From positions 124,001 to 188,000 of the forward strand of contig NZ_CP084262.1 in assembly GCF_022879575.1 (NCBI RefSeq): DNA of 64,000 nt, given 5' to 3'. Source of the stretch: Caballeronia sp. SL2Y3. Its GTDB lineage: Bacteria; Pseudomonadota; Gammaproteobacteria; Burkholderiales; Burkholderiaceae. Of this stretch, positions 27,701 through 35,526 are shown piece after piece (position 1 is the first letter of the stretch; every line of letters starts with the position of its first letter). The position numbers and the translations under genes are program-made. The notes below the pieces were generated by a model. The model did no database searches. It worked only from the letters and a program-made list of their open reading frames with translations, and was not told where the DNA came from.

Positions 27701-28758
27701 GCATGAGCGAATCCATCCGCGGCGCCGCAAGCGAGACCGTGCCGCAAGCCGCGAGCAACGTCGCGCCCCGCGTGCGCAAGGGCAGTCTCTACGCGCAATT
27801 GATGCGCAAGCCGGAGTGGTTCACCGCCGGGCTGATCCTGGTCACGTGTCTGATCGTGGGCAGTCTCAACCCGCGCTTCTTCCAGTTCGCAACGCTCTTC
27901 GACATGCTGCATTCCGCGACCACGGTGTCGCTGTTTGCACTGGGGACGCTCGTCGTGCTCGCGTCGGGCGGGATCGACGTATCGTTCACGGCCATCGCTG
28001 CGTTGACGATGTATTCGATCACGAAGGCGGTGTTCGCATGGTGGCCCGAATGTCCGTTCGCGCTGATCGTGTTGACGGGCGCATTGGGCGGCGTGCTGCT
28101 CGGTGTCGTCAACGGCATGCTCGTGCATCGGCTGAAAGCGCCTTCGCTGATCGTCACCATCGGCACGCAATATCTGTTTCGCGGCTTGTTGCTGACCTTC
28201 GTCGGCACGCAGTTCTTCATGAACATTCCGCACAGCATGGATGTGTTCGGCCGCTTGCCGCTTTTCTATTACCACACGGCGGACGGCTTGCGCGCGGTGC
28301 TTCCCGTGTCGGTGCTGGCGCTCGTGATCGCGGCGATCGTCACATGGTGGCTGCTCAATCGAACGATGATGGGCCGCGGCGTCTATGCAATGGGCGGCAG
28401 TCTCGCCATTGCGGAACGGCTCGGCTATAACCTGCGCGCGATCCACTTGTTCGTGTTCGGCTACACGGGTCTGCTCGCAGGCGTGGCGGGCATTCTGCAT
28501 GTATCGACGAACCGGCTCGCCAATCCGTTCGATCTCGTCGGCACGGAACTCGATGTCATTGCCGCGGTGATACTCGGCGGCGCGCGCATTACCGGCGGCA
28601 CGGGGACGGTGACAGGAACGCTGCTCGGTGTCGTGCTCGTCACGCTCATCAATAGCGTGCTGATTCTCGTGGGTGTACCGAGCACGTGGCAGAAGGTCAT
28701 CATCGGCGCATTCATTCTGGTCGCAGGAACGCTCTTCGCGTTGGGTCGCAGGCAGTAG
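27697..28758 (+). CDS. Sugar ABC importer permease 2 (RbsC-like)
   Basis: The 353-residue protein is a second BPD_transp_2 permease, with about nine or ten helices. The LASGGIDVSFTAIAALTMY and GGARITGGTGTVTGTLLG segments are standard for RbsC-type permeases. It begins inside the ATPase stop. Together with permease 1, the binding protein and the ATPase it completes one importer. It is convergent with the DeoR-family gene after a 43-base gap with no obvious terminator. Confidence 0.92.
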   Translation: MSMSESIRGAASETVPQAASNVAPRVRKGSLYAQLMRKPEWFTAGLILVTCLIVGSLNPRFFQFATLFDMLHSATTVSLFALGTLVVLASGGIDVSFTAIAALTMYSITKAVFAWWPECPFALIVLTGALGGVLLGVVNGMLVHRLKAPSLIVTIGTQYLFRGLLLTFVGTQFFMNIPHSMDVFGRLPLFYYHTADGLRAVLPVSVLALVIAAIVTWWLLNRTMMGRGVYAMGGSLAIAERLGYNLRAIHLFVFGYTGLLAGVAGILHVSTNRLANPFDLVGTELDVIAAVILGGARITGGTGTVTGTLLGVVLVTLINSVLILVGVPSTWQKVIIGAFILVAGTLFALGRRQ

Positions 28759-28801
28759 CGCAACGCGTGGCGCATTCGGACTTACGGGACTTACGCTTCT
28801 G

Positions 28802-29533
28802 CTATTCGCGTGAGTCCGTGCTGCGCCGTTGCCCTTCCTCTGTAATGACAGAGTCGAAGTCTGAGATCTGCGAGAAGCGCACCGCTTTCACCTTGCCGAA
28901 CTTACTCGCATCGACGACCAAATGCCGTTCGACGGAACTCGCCATGGCCGCTTGTTTGATGGCGACTTCATGAAAGTTCCAGCACGTCACGCCGCGTACT
29001 TCATCGACGCCGCCGGCCGACATGAATGCCTTATTGATTCCCATGCGCCGAAGCGTTTCGACGCTTTCATCGCTGGCGAATGATTCCGACGAAGGCACGT
29101 ACACGCCGCCGAGCAAAATCATGCGGATGTTCGGCTTGCGGCGCAGAATCTCCGCGACGTTGAGCGAGTAACACACCACGGTCAGATGCATTTCAGCGGG
29201 AATCTGCCGCGCGAGTGTCGTCAACGTCGTGCCGCAGTCGATGAACACAGTCTCGTTGTTCGCGAGCAGGCGCGCCGCATGACTCGACGCAATGGCTTTC
29301 GCTTGCGCGAAGTGATCCTTCTCCTCGTCGATGGTATAGCCCGCCGCATTGGGCAAGTCCGCCGCGCTCACGATATAACCGCCCAGGTAAGTGAACTGCC
29401 CGGGGTTGGCCGCAACGTCCCTGCGCACCGTCATTTCGGAGACACCGAGAAGCGCGGCGGCATCGCGAAGACGCATCACGTTTTGTTTTTCTAATGCGCT
29501 CGAGAGCGTGCGGAGGCGGTCGATCTTGGCCAT
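28802..29533 (-). CDS. DeoR-family repressor of the deoC operon
   Basis: The 243-residue regulator has an N-terminal DeoR winged helix (RLRDAAALLGVSEMTVRRDV, about residues 21-40) and a C-terminal DeoRC sensor domain with FIDCGTTLTTLA, which binds a sugar phosphate in the family. It is encoded on the opposite strand at the end of the operon. The near-palindrome upstream of its own start resembles the site upstream of deoC, so it probably represses both units and is released by a pathway intermediate such as deoxyribose 5-phosphate. The ligand is inference. Confidence 0.88.
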   Translation of the reverse strand: MAKIDRLRTLSSALEKQNVMRLRDAAALLGVSEMTVRRDVAANPGQFTYLGGYIVSAADLPNAAGYTIDEEKDHFAQAKAIASSHAARLLANNETVFIDCGTTLTTLARQIPAEMHLTVVCYSLNVAEILRRKPNIRMILLGGVYVPSSESFASDESVETLRRMGINKAFMSAGGVDEVRGVTCWNFHEVAIKQAAMASSVERHLVVDASKFGKVKAVRFSQISDFDSVITEEGQRRSTDSRE

Positions 29534-29583
29534 CGTTTTGCAGTGCTTTCCACGCGTCGACGATTGTGAGTTTCTGGTCTTGC

Positions 29584-29601
29584 GTTGATAGGATTATAAC
29601 A
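29584..29601. promoter_or_regulatory. Operator B upstream of the DeoR-family gene
   Basis: Read on the minus strand, TGTTATAATCCTATCAAC matches operator A before deoC (18994-19011) in 14 of 18 positions. It is flanked by an inverted repeat of its own: TTGCGTTG (29580-29587) and CAACGCAA (29600-29607). The site lies about 50 bases upstream of the repressor start, as expected for autoregulation. Confidence 0.72.
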
Positions 29602-29661
29602 ACGCAAGGCGCGTGCAATGAGCGCCTTGCGTGAGTTCACGGGTAAATACGGAGCGTGCTC

Positions 29662-30090
29662 TTACGCGCCTTCGTTCTCTTCGAGCATCACTGCAAGCGT
29701 GCCGGCTTCGCTTTGCACGCCTGCATCGAGGTCGATTTCATTCGGCGTCATCTTTGCAATGGCGCGCAACAGGCGCGGCGAGAACGTTGCGCCGAATAGC
29801 GCGATGGCGTCTTCGCGGCGGCGGTCGTCGGCATGCGCGAGCGAGCGCAGTTCGCTGAGCGGAAGTCCGACGAACAAGTCGAGCGGATACGGCGGAGCAG
29901 CAAGCGCGGCCGCCGCAGCGGTGGCCGCCGTCGCTCCCGGCGCGCGTACGCGCAAGCCCGGTTGCAAATGTTCAGCGAGTTCCATCGTGATGTCGTAGTC
30001 CGCCTCGAATTCGAGGGACGTTCGCGCTTCGCTCTGCAGGAAAGGCGCAACGGTTTCCAGACGCGCGAGTTCTTCATCGGTCAGCAGCAT
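29662..30090 (-). CDS. Hypothetical protein, 142 residues
   Basis: I do not recognise a family. The protein is acidic, has an alanine-rich low-complexity stretch near residues 50-66 (TAATAAAAALAAPP), no signal peptide and no membrane segment. The start at 30090 is supported by an AAGGAG site; the open frame extends 16 codons further upstream without a better signal. It is isolated between the DeoR-type gene and the hydrolase gene. Codon use looks like that of neighbouring real genes. Confidence 0.65.
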   Translation of the reverse strand: MLLTDEELARLETVAPFLQSEARTSLEFEADYDITMELAEHLQPGLRVRAPGATAATAAAAALAAPPYPLDLFVGLPLSELRSLAHADDRRREDAIALFGATFSPRLLRAIAKMTPNEIDLDAGVQSEAGTLAVMLEENEGA

Positions 30091-30199
30091 GGCATTTCTC
30101 CTTCGATAAACGCAGCGAGGTTTGCTTGCATCGGACACTTAGCTAAATGCTTGCCCGGTAGCCGAACGGAACCCTAACGCCTTTGGCGGAAAAATTGAC

Positions 30200-31030
30200 T
30201 CACGCAGTCCGCTCTGCATCGAAGAAGGCGGCAATGGCTTCGTTCACTGCTTCGGCTGCGTCGCGGTGAGGCGAATGACGGCAGTCCGGCAGCTTGACGA
30301 GATGAGCGTGAGCAACCGCTGCCTTGATCTTGTCGATCTGCTGCATGGACGCGTATTCATCGTCGTAACCTTGAATGGCGAGCAGCGGCCGGCGGATGGA
30401 TACGAGCGTCGTGGTGATATCCCAATGAAGGAACGCGGGATCGAGCCATGCGTCGTTCCATCCATAGAAGGCGGAATCGACATTCTGATGGTACGGCTCA
30501 AGACGCGAGCGCAAGGCGCCGCTCTCATAAGCGCTTCGCGCTTGCGTGATTGCCTGAACCGTCATCGGCTCGACGAACACATGCGGCGCAAGGACGGCGA
30601 CACCGGCCAACGACTCGGGATACGCGCTTGCATAGAGCAAGGCGATCGTCCCGCCGTCGCTATGCCCGATGATCCACATGCGAGCGCGCTCGCTTTGGTT
30701 CACGCCGATCGCATCGAGCAGCGCAGGCAGGACGACCTGTGCTTGATGATGCAGGAAATCTGCCGCCCAATGCTCGTCTGCGCGACGCGGCGTCGAACGT
30801 CCATAACCCGGACGCGAATACACGAGTCCGCGGCAACCGAGGCGATCACATAGCGACTGCGGCCAGTCCTTCCATAACGCAATGGAACCTAGTCCTTCGT
30901 GCAGGAATACCGCTATGGGCGCGTCTTTGAGCTCGGCGTTGAGCCATTGATATTCGATGGATACCGGATACAGACCGCCGGTCACCTGAGCATATTGGAC
31001 AGCGTCGATAGCGCTTGTGGAATCATTCAT
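30200..31030 (-). CDS. Alpha/beta-fold hydrolase
   Basis: The 276-residue protein has an alpha/beta hydrolase layout: oxyanion-region FLHEGLGS, nucleophile elbow GHSDGG, a late Asp region (QGYDDEYA) and a catalytic His in DCRHSPHRD. The HEGLGS oxyanion motif with a Glu after His resembles esterases and C-C bond hydrolases of aromatic degradation, but the substrate is not readable. The gene lies 74 bases downstream of a LysR-type regulator on the same strand and may be its target or partner. Confidence 0.82.
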   Translation of the reverse strand: MNDSTSAIDAVQYAQVTGGLYPVSIEYQWLNAELKDAPIAVFLHEGLGSIALWKDWPQSLCDRLGCRGLVYSRPGYGRSTPRRADEHWAADFLHHQAQVVLPALLDAIGVNQSERARMWIIGHSDGGTIALLYASAYPESLAGVAVLAPHVFVEPMTVQAITQARSAYESGALRSRLEPYHQNVDSAFYGWNDAWLDPAFLHWDITTTLVSIRRPLLAIQGYDDEYASMQQIDKIKAAVAHAHLVKLPDCRHSPHRDAAEAVNEAIAAFFDAERTA

Positions 31031-31104
31031 GGCTTGAAATGTCGCGCGAAGAATCACTCATTGAGGTTCAAGAGTACGATGAATTGGTCGGCAGCATCAC
31101 CGCG

Positions 31105-32367
31105 TTATGCACGATGTTTCGTCAGCTTCGCGCCGCCCGCCCAATGCGCGAGTTGATCGACTGTCAGGCGAATCGCGTCGATCAGCGCGCGGGCTGCCGG
31201 AGAAGGCGTGCTGCCTGCGCGTAACGTGAGCCCGATATCGCGCCGTGTGTTCTGCATAGCGATATCGAGCACGACGAGTTGCCCCGACTCGCATTCATAG
31301 TGCAACTGCTGCGCCGATACGACCGCGAGCATATCGGTGTGCGTGAGCAAGCCACGGATCACGGCAAGGTCGGCGGTCTCGACCGTGGGCATCGGCGGTT
31401 TGAGCCTGAGCCGCTTGAACTGTGCTTCGAACATGCCGCGTGCGGGCGCGTGACTACGCGGCAAGACCCATTGCGCGGCGCTCAACTCTTTCAACGTTAA
31501 ACCCTCGGCTTTAGCGAGCGGATGATCGCGCCGCGCGATGACCACCATGTCCTCAGACATCAGGCGCTCGTTGGTCAATCCGCTCGATGCATCGTTCGGC
31601 CTGAGCGCGCCCAGAACGAAGTCGATGTCGCCCGCTCGCAAGCCGGCCACGAGCGGTTCGTAGGCGCTCTCATCGGTAGCTATCCGCACGCCCGGATATT
31701 GTGAGGCCACGCGCGCAATCGCCCCCGGAAGAATCAGCGTCCTGCCGAGCGGGAGCGCGCCGACGGTCACATAGCCTTGAATGGTGCCGCGCAAAGCCGC
31801 GATATCGTCCGGGATGTGGCGCAGTTCGTTGAGCGCGCGACGCACGTGGAGCACGAAGGTCTCGCCTTCGCTCGTGAGCAACAGGCCGCGCGGGCTGCGA
31901 TAAAAGAATTGCATACCCGCGCCCGTCTCCATGATGCGGATAGCGCTGCTGACTGCGGGCTGACTGATGCCGAGCGTTTGCGCGGCGCTCGGCATGTGCC
32001 GATGACGCGCCAATGCCGAGAATAACTGTAGCCGCCGCGTATTGAGCAGGAAGGCAGGCAACGCGTTGCCGTTGGCCGAGCGTCGCCGCGACTGCCGTGC
32101 CGAGCACCACTGACCCAGCGCTTCGAGCTCCGCGAAGATCCGTTCGCAGCGCAGAAGAACGGCGCGACCCGCAGGTGTCGGCAACATGCCTGACGGGCGA
32201 CGTTCGAAGAGCGTCTCGCCGACTGCTGCTTCCAGTTCCTGCAAGGAACGGGTAACAGCGGATTGCGCGCGAAAGAGGGCGGCTGCCGCGCGCGTGGCGC
32301 TGCCCGTCTGTGCCACGAGTCTGAAAGCGCGAAGATAGGCGAGGTTGAGCAGTTCCCGGTTATCCAT
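31105..32367 (-). CDS. LysR-type regulator with two HTH domains
   Basis: The protein is 420 residues long, roughly 110 longer than a normal LysR regulator. The excess is a second LysR-like HTH. The first HTH lies at about residues 9-68 (core AAAALFRAQSAVTRSLQELE) and the second at about 111-171 (core AAQTLGISQPAVSSAIRIME), followed by the ligand-binding domain from about residue 190. Both HTH cores keep the helix pattern needed for DNA binding. Tandem-HTH LysR proteins are known but uncommon. It precedes an alpha/beta hydrolase gene on the same strand. Confidence 0.9.
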   Translation of the reverse strand: MDNRELLNLAYLRAFRLVAQTGSATRAAAALFRAQSAVTRSLQELEAAVGETLFERRPSGMLPTPAGRAVLLRCERIFAELEALGQWCSARQSRRRSANGNALPAFLLNTRRLQLFSALARHRHMPSAAQTLGISQPAVSSAIRIMETGAGMQFFYRSPRGLLLTSEGETFVLHVRRALNELRHIPDDIAALRGTIQGYVTVGALPLGRTLILPGAIARVASQYPGVRIATDESAYEPLVAGLRAGDIDFVLGALRPNDASSGLTNERLMSEDMVVIARRDHPLAKAEGLTLKELSAAQWVLPRSHAPARGMFEAQFKRLRLKPPMPTVETADLAVIRGLLTHTDMLAVVSAQQLHYECESGQLVVLDIAMQNTRRDIGLTLRAGSTPSPAARALIDAIRLTVDQLAHWAGGAKLTKHRA

Positions 32368-32426
32368 GGCTATGCTGAAAGAGGCGTAGCCATCAGTTTA
32401 GTTTATCGCCCCACCGCCGCGCGAGT

Positions 32427-33266
32427 TCAGTCTTCGATCGCTCCATGCACGCCTTGCTCGCCGCGCTTCCAGTAGGCGGACGCGCGAATGCGGCGCTTGT
32501 CGATGCCTCGCTCATTGCACAACAGCTGCCGCACCGCGCGCATGAGGGCAGCCTCGCCCGCGGCCCACACGTAACCTTCGCCGTCGGGCAGATACGTTCC
32601 GCGCAACGCGAGCAAGAGGTCGCCGCCCGGGTACGCGGCCTCGCTGCGGTAGCACCACTGCACATACAGATTGGCGCGTGTATCGAATTCGATTCGCGCG
32701 GAGGGATCGGCGACTTCGAGCAGCGCCGCTACCCGCGTGCCGGGCGGAAGTTCTTCCAGGCGACGGGCGATGGCGGGCAGCGCGGTCTCGTCCCCGACCA
32801 GCAGATGCCAGTCGAACTGCGTCGGAATGACGAACGAACCGCGCGGCCCGCCGATGCCGAGGTAGTCCCCCGGCGCGGCCTTCGCGGCCCACGCGGTCGC
32901 AGGGCCGGCGTCGTGCAGCGCGAATTCAATATCCAATTCGCGCGCCGCCCGATCGAAGCGCCGAGGCGTGAAGTCGCGGGCAATGGGCCGCGGTATGGCG
33001 GGATCGAAGACGGGACCGTCCGGGCCGGCCTGCGGCACCACGGGCATGCTTTCGCCGGGGTGCGGAAAGAAAACCTTCATGTGGTCGTCGAAAGAGGCGC
33101 TTTCGAAGTCGGCAAGCGCCTCGCCTGTGAGGGTGATGCATACAAAATGCGGATTGATCGGCCGAACTCGCTTGACCTGGAGCAAGCGGAATTTCAGCGC
33201 GTGACGCACGCGCGTGACTTCCAGTTCGGCGCGGCCTTCTTGTGCTTCGACGAGTGAATCGCTCAT
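32427..33266 (-). CDS. Siderophore-interacting protein, ferric-chelate reductase (ViuB/YqjH-like)
   Basis: The 279-residue cytoplasmic flavoprotein belongs to the SIP/ViuB/YqjH family. The N-terminal FAD domain contains RDFTPRRFD and PGDYLGIGGPRGSF, and the C-terminal domain contains LLVGDETALPAIARRLEELP and WAAGEAALMRAVR. Such proteins reduce iron in ferric siderophores to release Fe(II). An AAAGGAG site precedes the ATG. It lies 12 bases downstream of a PadR-type regulator, the arrangement of E. coli yqjH and its regulator yqjI. Confidence 0.92.
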   Translation of the reverse strand: MSDSLVEAQEGRAELEVTRVRHALKFRLLQVKRVRPINPHFVCITLTGEALADFESASFDDHMKVFFPHPGESMPVVPQAGPDGPVFDPAIPRPIARDFTPRRFDRAARELDIEFALHDAGPATAWAAKAAPGDYLGIGGPRGSFVIPTQFDWHLLVGDETALPAIARRLEELPPGTRVAALLEVADPSARIEFDTRANLYVQWCYRSEAAYPGGDLLLALRGTYLPDGEGYVWAAGEAALMRAVRQLLCNERGIDKRRIRASAYWKRGEQGVHGAIED

Positions 33267-33278
33267 CCTGTCGCTCCT

Positions 33279-34025
33279 TTATGCCTGCTTCGGCGCGTTG
33301 TCTTGTTCGATGTCGGCTGTCGCACGTGCGAGAATCGCGGCGATGCGGCGCTGCTCTTGCGGTGATGCATCGGTGCGCATGAGCAGCGCCCGCTTCAGGG
33401 CGCGTCGTGCGGCGACGAGTTCGGGCACCCAGCCGCCGTCGCCCGCATTCTCGTCGACTTCCTCGCCTGCGTAGGCCCGCCGTACGAGGTCCATCTTGCG
33501 TGCAAAATGCAAGAGCTTGGCAAGCATCAAGTCGACGCGCTCGCGATTCGCCGCGAGATATTCACGACCCGCGTCCGACAGGGCGTAGCGCTTGCGGTTG
33601 CCTTCCATCTCGACCGTCGCATAGCCGATTTCTTCCAGATACGTCAGCGCGGGATACACCATGCCGGGGCTCGGTGCATAGAAGCCGTTGGAGCGATCCG
33701 CCAGCGCCTTGATGAGTTCGTAACCGTGGCGCGGCGCCTCGGCCAGCATGGCGAGCAGCAAGAGTTGCAGGTCTTCGGACGAGAACTTGCGACCGCGCGG
33801 CATGCCGCCCATGTCGTCCGCGCCGCCGCCGAAACCGCCTGCACCACCGAAACCGCCCGCACCGAAGCCGCCGCCGAACGGCCCGCCGCCGCCGTGCCGA
33901 TGACGCCCGATCATGACCCAGCCGCGCCACGCAAGGCGATCCAGGCGCTCCAGCGCATCGAAAGGAAATTTGGAACCGAAGCCGCGCGAATCGTCGCGCC
34001 TGCCGTGAAAGCAACGTGATCTCAT
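33279..34025 (-). CDS. PadR-family regulator, YqjI-like
   Basis: The 248-residue protein has a PadR winged helix at about residues 80-155 (LQLLLLAMLAEAPRHGYELI, then SPGMVYPALTYLEEIGY). The N-terminal extension is unusual: His residues followed by a glycine/phenylalanine-rich repeat region (residues 43-75). In E. coli YqjI an N-terminal His-rich extension binds nickel or iron; here only a few His are present and Gly dominates. The start at 34025 is supported by a GGAG site; an internal ATG at 33914 is an alternative. It is probably metal-responsive and controls itself and the SIP gene. Confidence 0.87.
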   Translation of the reverse strand: MRSRCFHGRRDDSRGFGSKFPFDALERLDRLAWRGWVMIGRHRHGGGGPFGGGFGAGGFGGAGGFGGGADDMGGMPRGRKFSSEDLQLLLLAMLAEAPRHGYELIKALADRSNGFYAPSPGMVYPALTYLEEIGYATVEMEGNRKRYALSDAGREYLAANRERVDLMLAKLLHFARKMDLVRRAYAGEEVDENAGDGGWVPELVAARRALKRALLMRTDASPQEQRRIAAILARATADIEQDNAPKQA

Positions 34026-34050
34026 GACTCACTCCGTTATGTCGTAAAAC

Positions 34051-34064
34051 ATATCTAAAGATAT
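34051..34064. promoter_or_regulatory. Candidate PadR/YqjI-type operator
   Basis: ATATCT-AA-AGATAT is a perfect AT-rich palindrome 26 bases upstream of the PadR-family start, in otherwise GC-rich DNA. It is positioned to overlap the promoter of the regulator/SIP operon. PadR proteins typically bind AT-rich dyads, so autoregulation is plausible. Confidence 0.5.
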
Positions 34065-34255
34065 ATATCGTAAGAGTGTCTGTCAAGGCGTTCTTTGGGC
34101 CCGCAACGCGGCGACTGCAGCGTTCGCGGCACGAGGCGTCAGCCGAATGCGGTATTCAAAAGACAACATTCACCTGCCATTCCTGCGAAAAAGTCGGCCG
34201 AGCACGGAGCGTGCTAAGGCACCCGCATCCTTCGACAAATGCACATACCTTTCGC

Positions 34256-35419
34256 ATGCCGGCTTATCTCGCATTGGCACTGGTGTTCATGATCAACATG
34301 GCCGGCACGACGCTGCCCACCGCGATCTATCACGACTACCAGACGACCTACGGCTTCAGTCCCGCGACCATTACGGAGATCTTCGCCGCCTATGCGGTCG
34401 GGGTTCTCGGCGCGCTGTTGGCGATGGGCAGCTGGTCCGATCAACTCGGCCGCAAGCGCATGCTGATGGCCGGCCTCGTGGCGTCCGCCGTCTCGGCGTT
34501 GATTTTTCTCTTCGCCGACGGCCTCGTCATGCTCTTGCTCGGACGTCTCGTTTCCGGCATCTCGGCGGGCATCTTCACGTCGACGGCGACCGTCGCGGTG
34601 ATCGAAGCGAGTCCGGCCGACTCGCGTGCGAAGGCCATGCTTGCTGCAACGTCATCCAATATGCTCGGGCTCGGCTTCGGACCTGTCCTCAGTGGGGCGC
34701 TCGTCGAGTTCGCGCCCTGGCCCATGCGTCTTTCGTACCTCGCGCATATCGCCTTCCTGGTGCCCGCGTGGCTCTTGCTGCGCCGCGCGCCCGAAACCGC
34801 GCGCGTGGCCGACCGCCCCAGACTGCACATGCAGCGCATCGCGCTCCCGCGCGAGGTGCGTGCTGCATTCGTGCCGGCGGCGTTGTCTGGATTCGCGGGC
34901 TTCGTCGTCGTCGGATTCTTTACCGCCGTGTCGCCGCAACTCATGCGCAACGTGCTCGGTTACCACAGCGGCTTGCTGATTGGCCTCGCAGTCTTCTTCA
35001 TCTTTCTCTGTTCGGCCATCGGTCAGGCCGTCGAGAAGCGCATCCCGCAAAAATGGCGGCAGCGTACAGGTTCAGTCGCGCTTGTGATCGGTCTCGCGCT
35101 GCTCGGCCTATGCGCATGGCAGCATTCGTCCGTCGCATTCGTCATCGGGACCATGCTCTGCGGACTCGGGCAGGGCATCAGCTTTCGCGCGGCACTCGGC
35201 GAGCTATCGAATCGCAGCCCGGCCGAGCGCAAGGCGGAAGTGACAGCGGCGTTTTTCGTGGTGCTGTATGTGGCGATATCGCTGCCCGTGATAGCCATCG
35301 GCGTCGCAGTGCAACGCATCGGCATCACACCCGCGACGATCGCGTTCGCCGCGATCACGGTCGTTATCGTGCTTATTTCGCTCGGGTGGCTGCACCGCGT
35401 CGAGAAGGCGCAGTCATAG
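34256..35419 (+). CDS. MFS transporter
   Basis: The 387-residue inner-membrane protein has about twelve helices and the major-facilitator motif A-like loop GSWSDQLGRKRM between helices 2 and 3. It resembles drug or metabolite efflux carriers of the DHA1 type; the substrate is unknown. The open frame extends 60 codons upstream, but that part is hydrophilic and the MPAYLALALVF start at 34256 begins with helix 1. No strong ribosome site is seen. It is divergent from the PadR-SIP operon but is not clearly linked to iron. Confidence 0.85.
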   Translation: MPAYLALALVFMINMAGTTLPTAIYHDYQTTYGFSPATITEIFAAYAVGVLGALLAMGSWSDQLGRKRMLMAGLVASAVSALIFLFADGLVMLLLGRLVSGISAGIFTSTATVAVIEASPADSRAKAMLAATSSNMLGLGFGPVLSGALVEFAPWPMRLSYLAHIAFLVPAWLLLRRAPETARVADRPRLHMQRIALPREVRAAFVPAALSGFAGFVVVGFFTAVSPQLMRNVLGYHSGLLIGLAVFFIFLCSAIGQAVEKRIPQKWRQRTGSVALVIGLALLGLCAWQHSSVAFVIGTMLCGLGQGISFRAALGELSNRSPAERKAEVTAAFFVVLYVAISLPVIAIGVAVQRIGITPATIAFAAITVVIVLISLGWLHRVEKAQS

Positions 35420-35526
35420 CAACGGACGAATCTGCATCGAGCAATTGGTACCATGCAAAGGTTGCCGGCATCCCCTCGATGCTTCTTTGCGCTGGGGCCT
35501 AAATCACACACACTGGCGAAGAAGAT

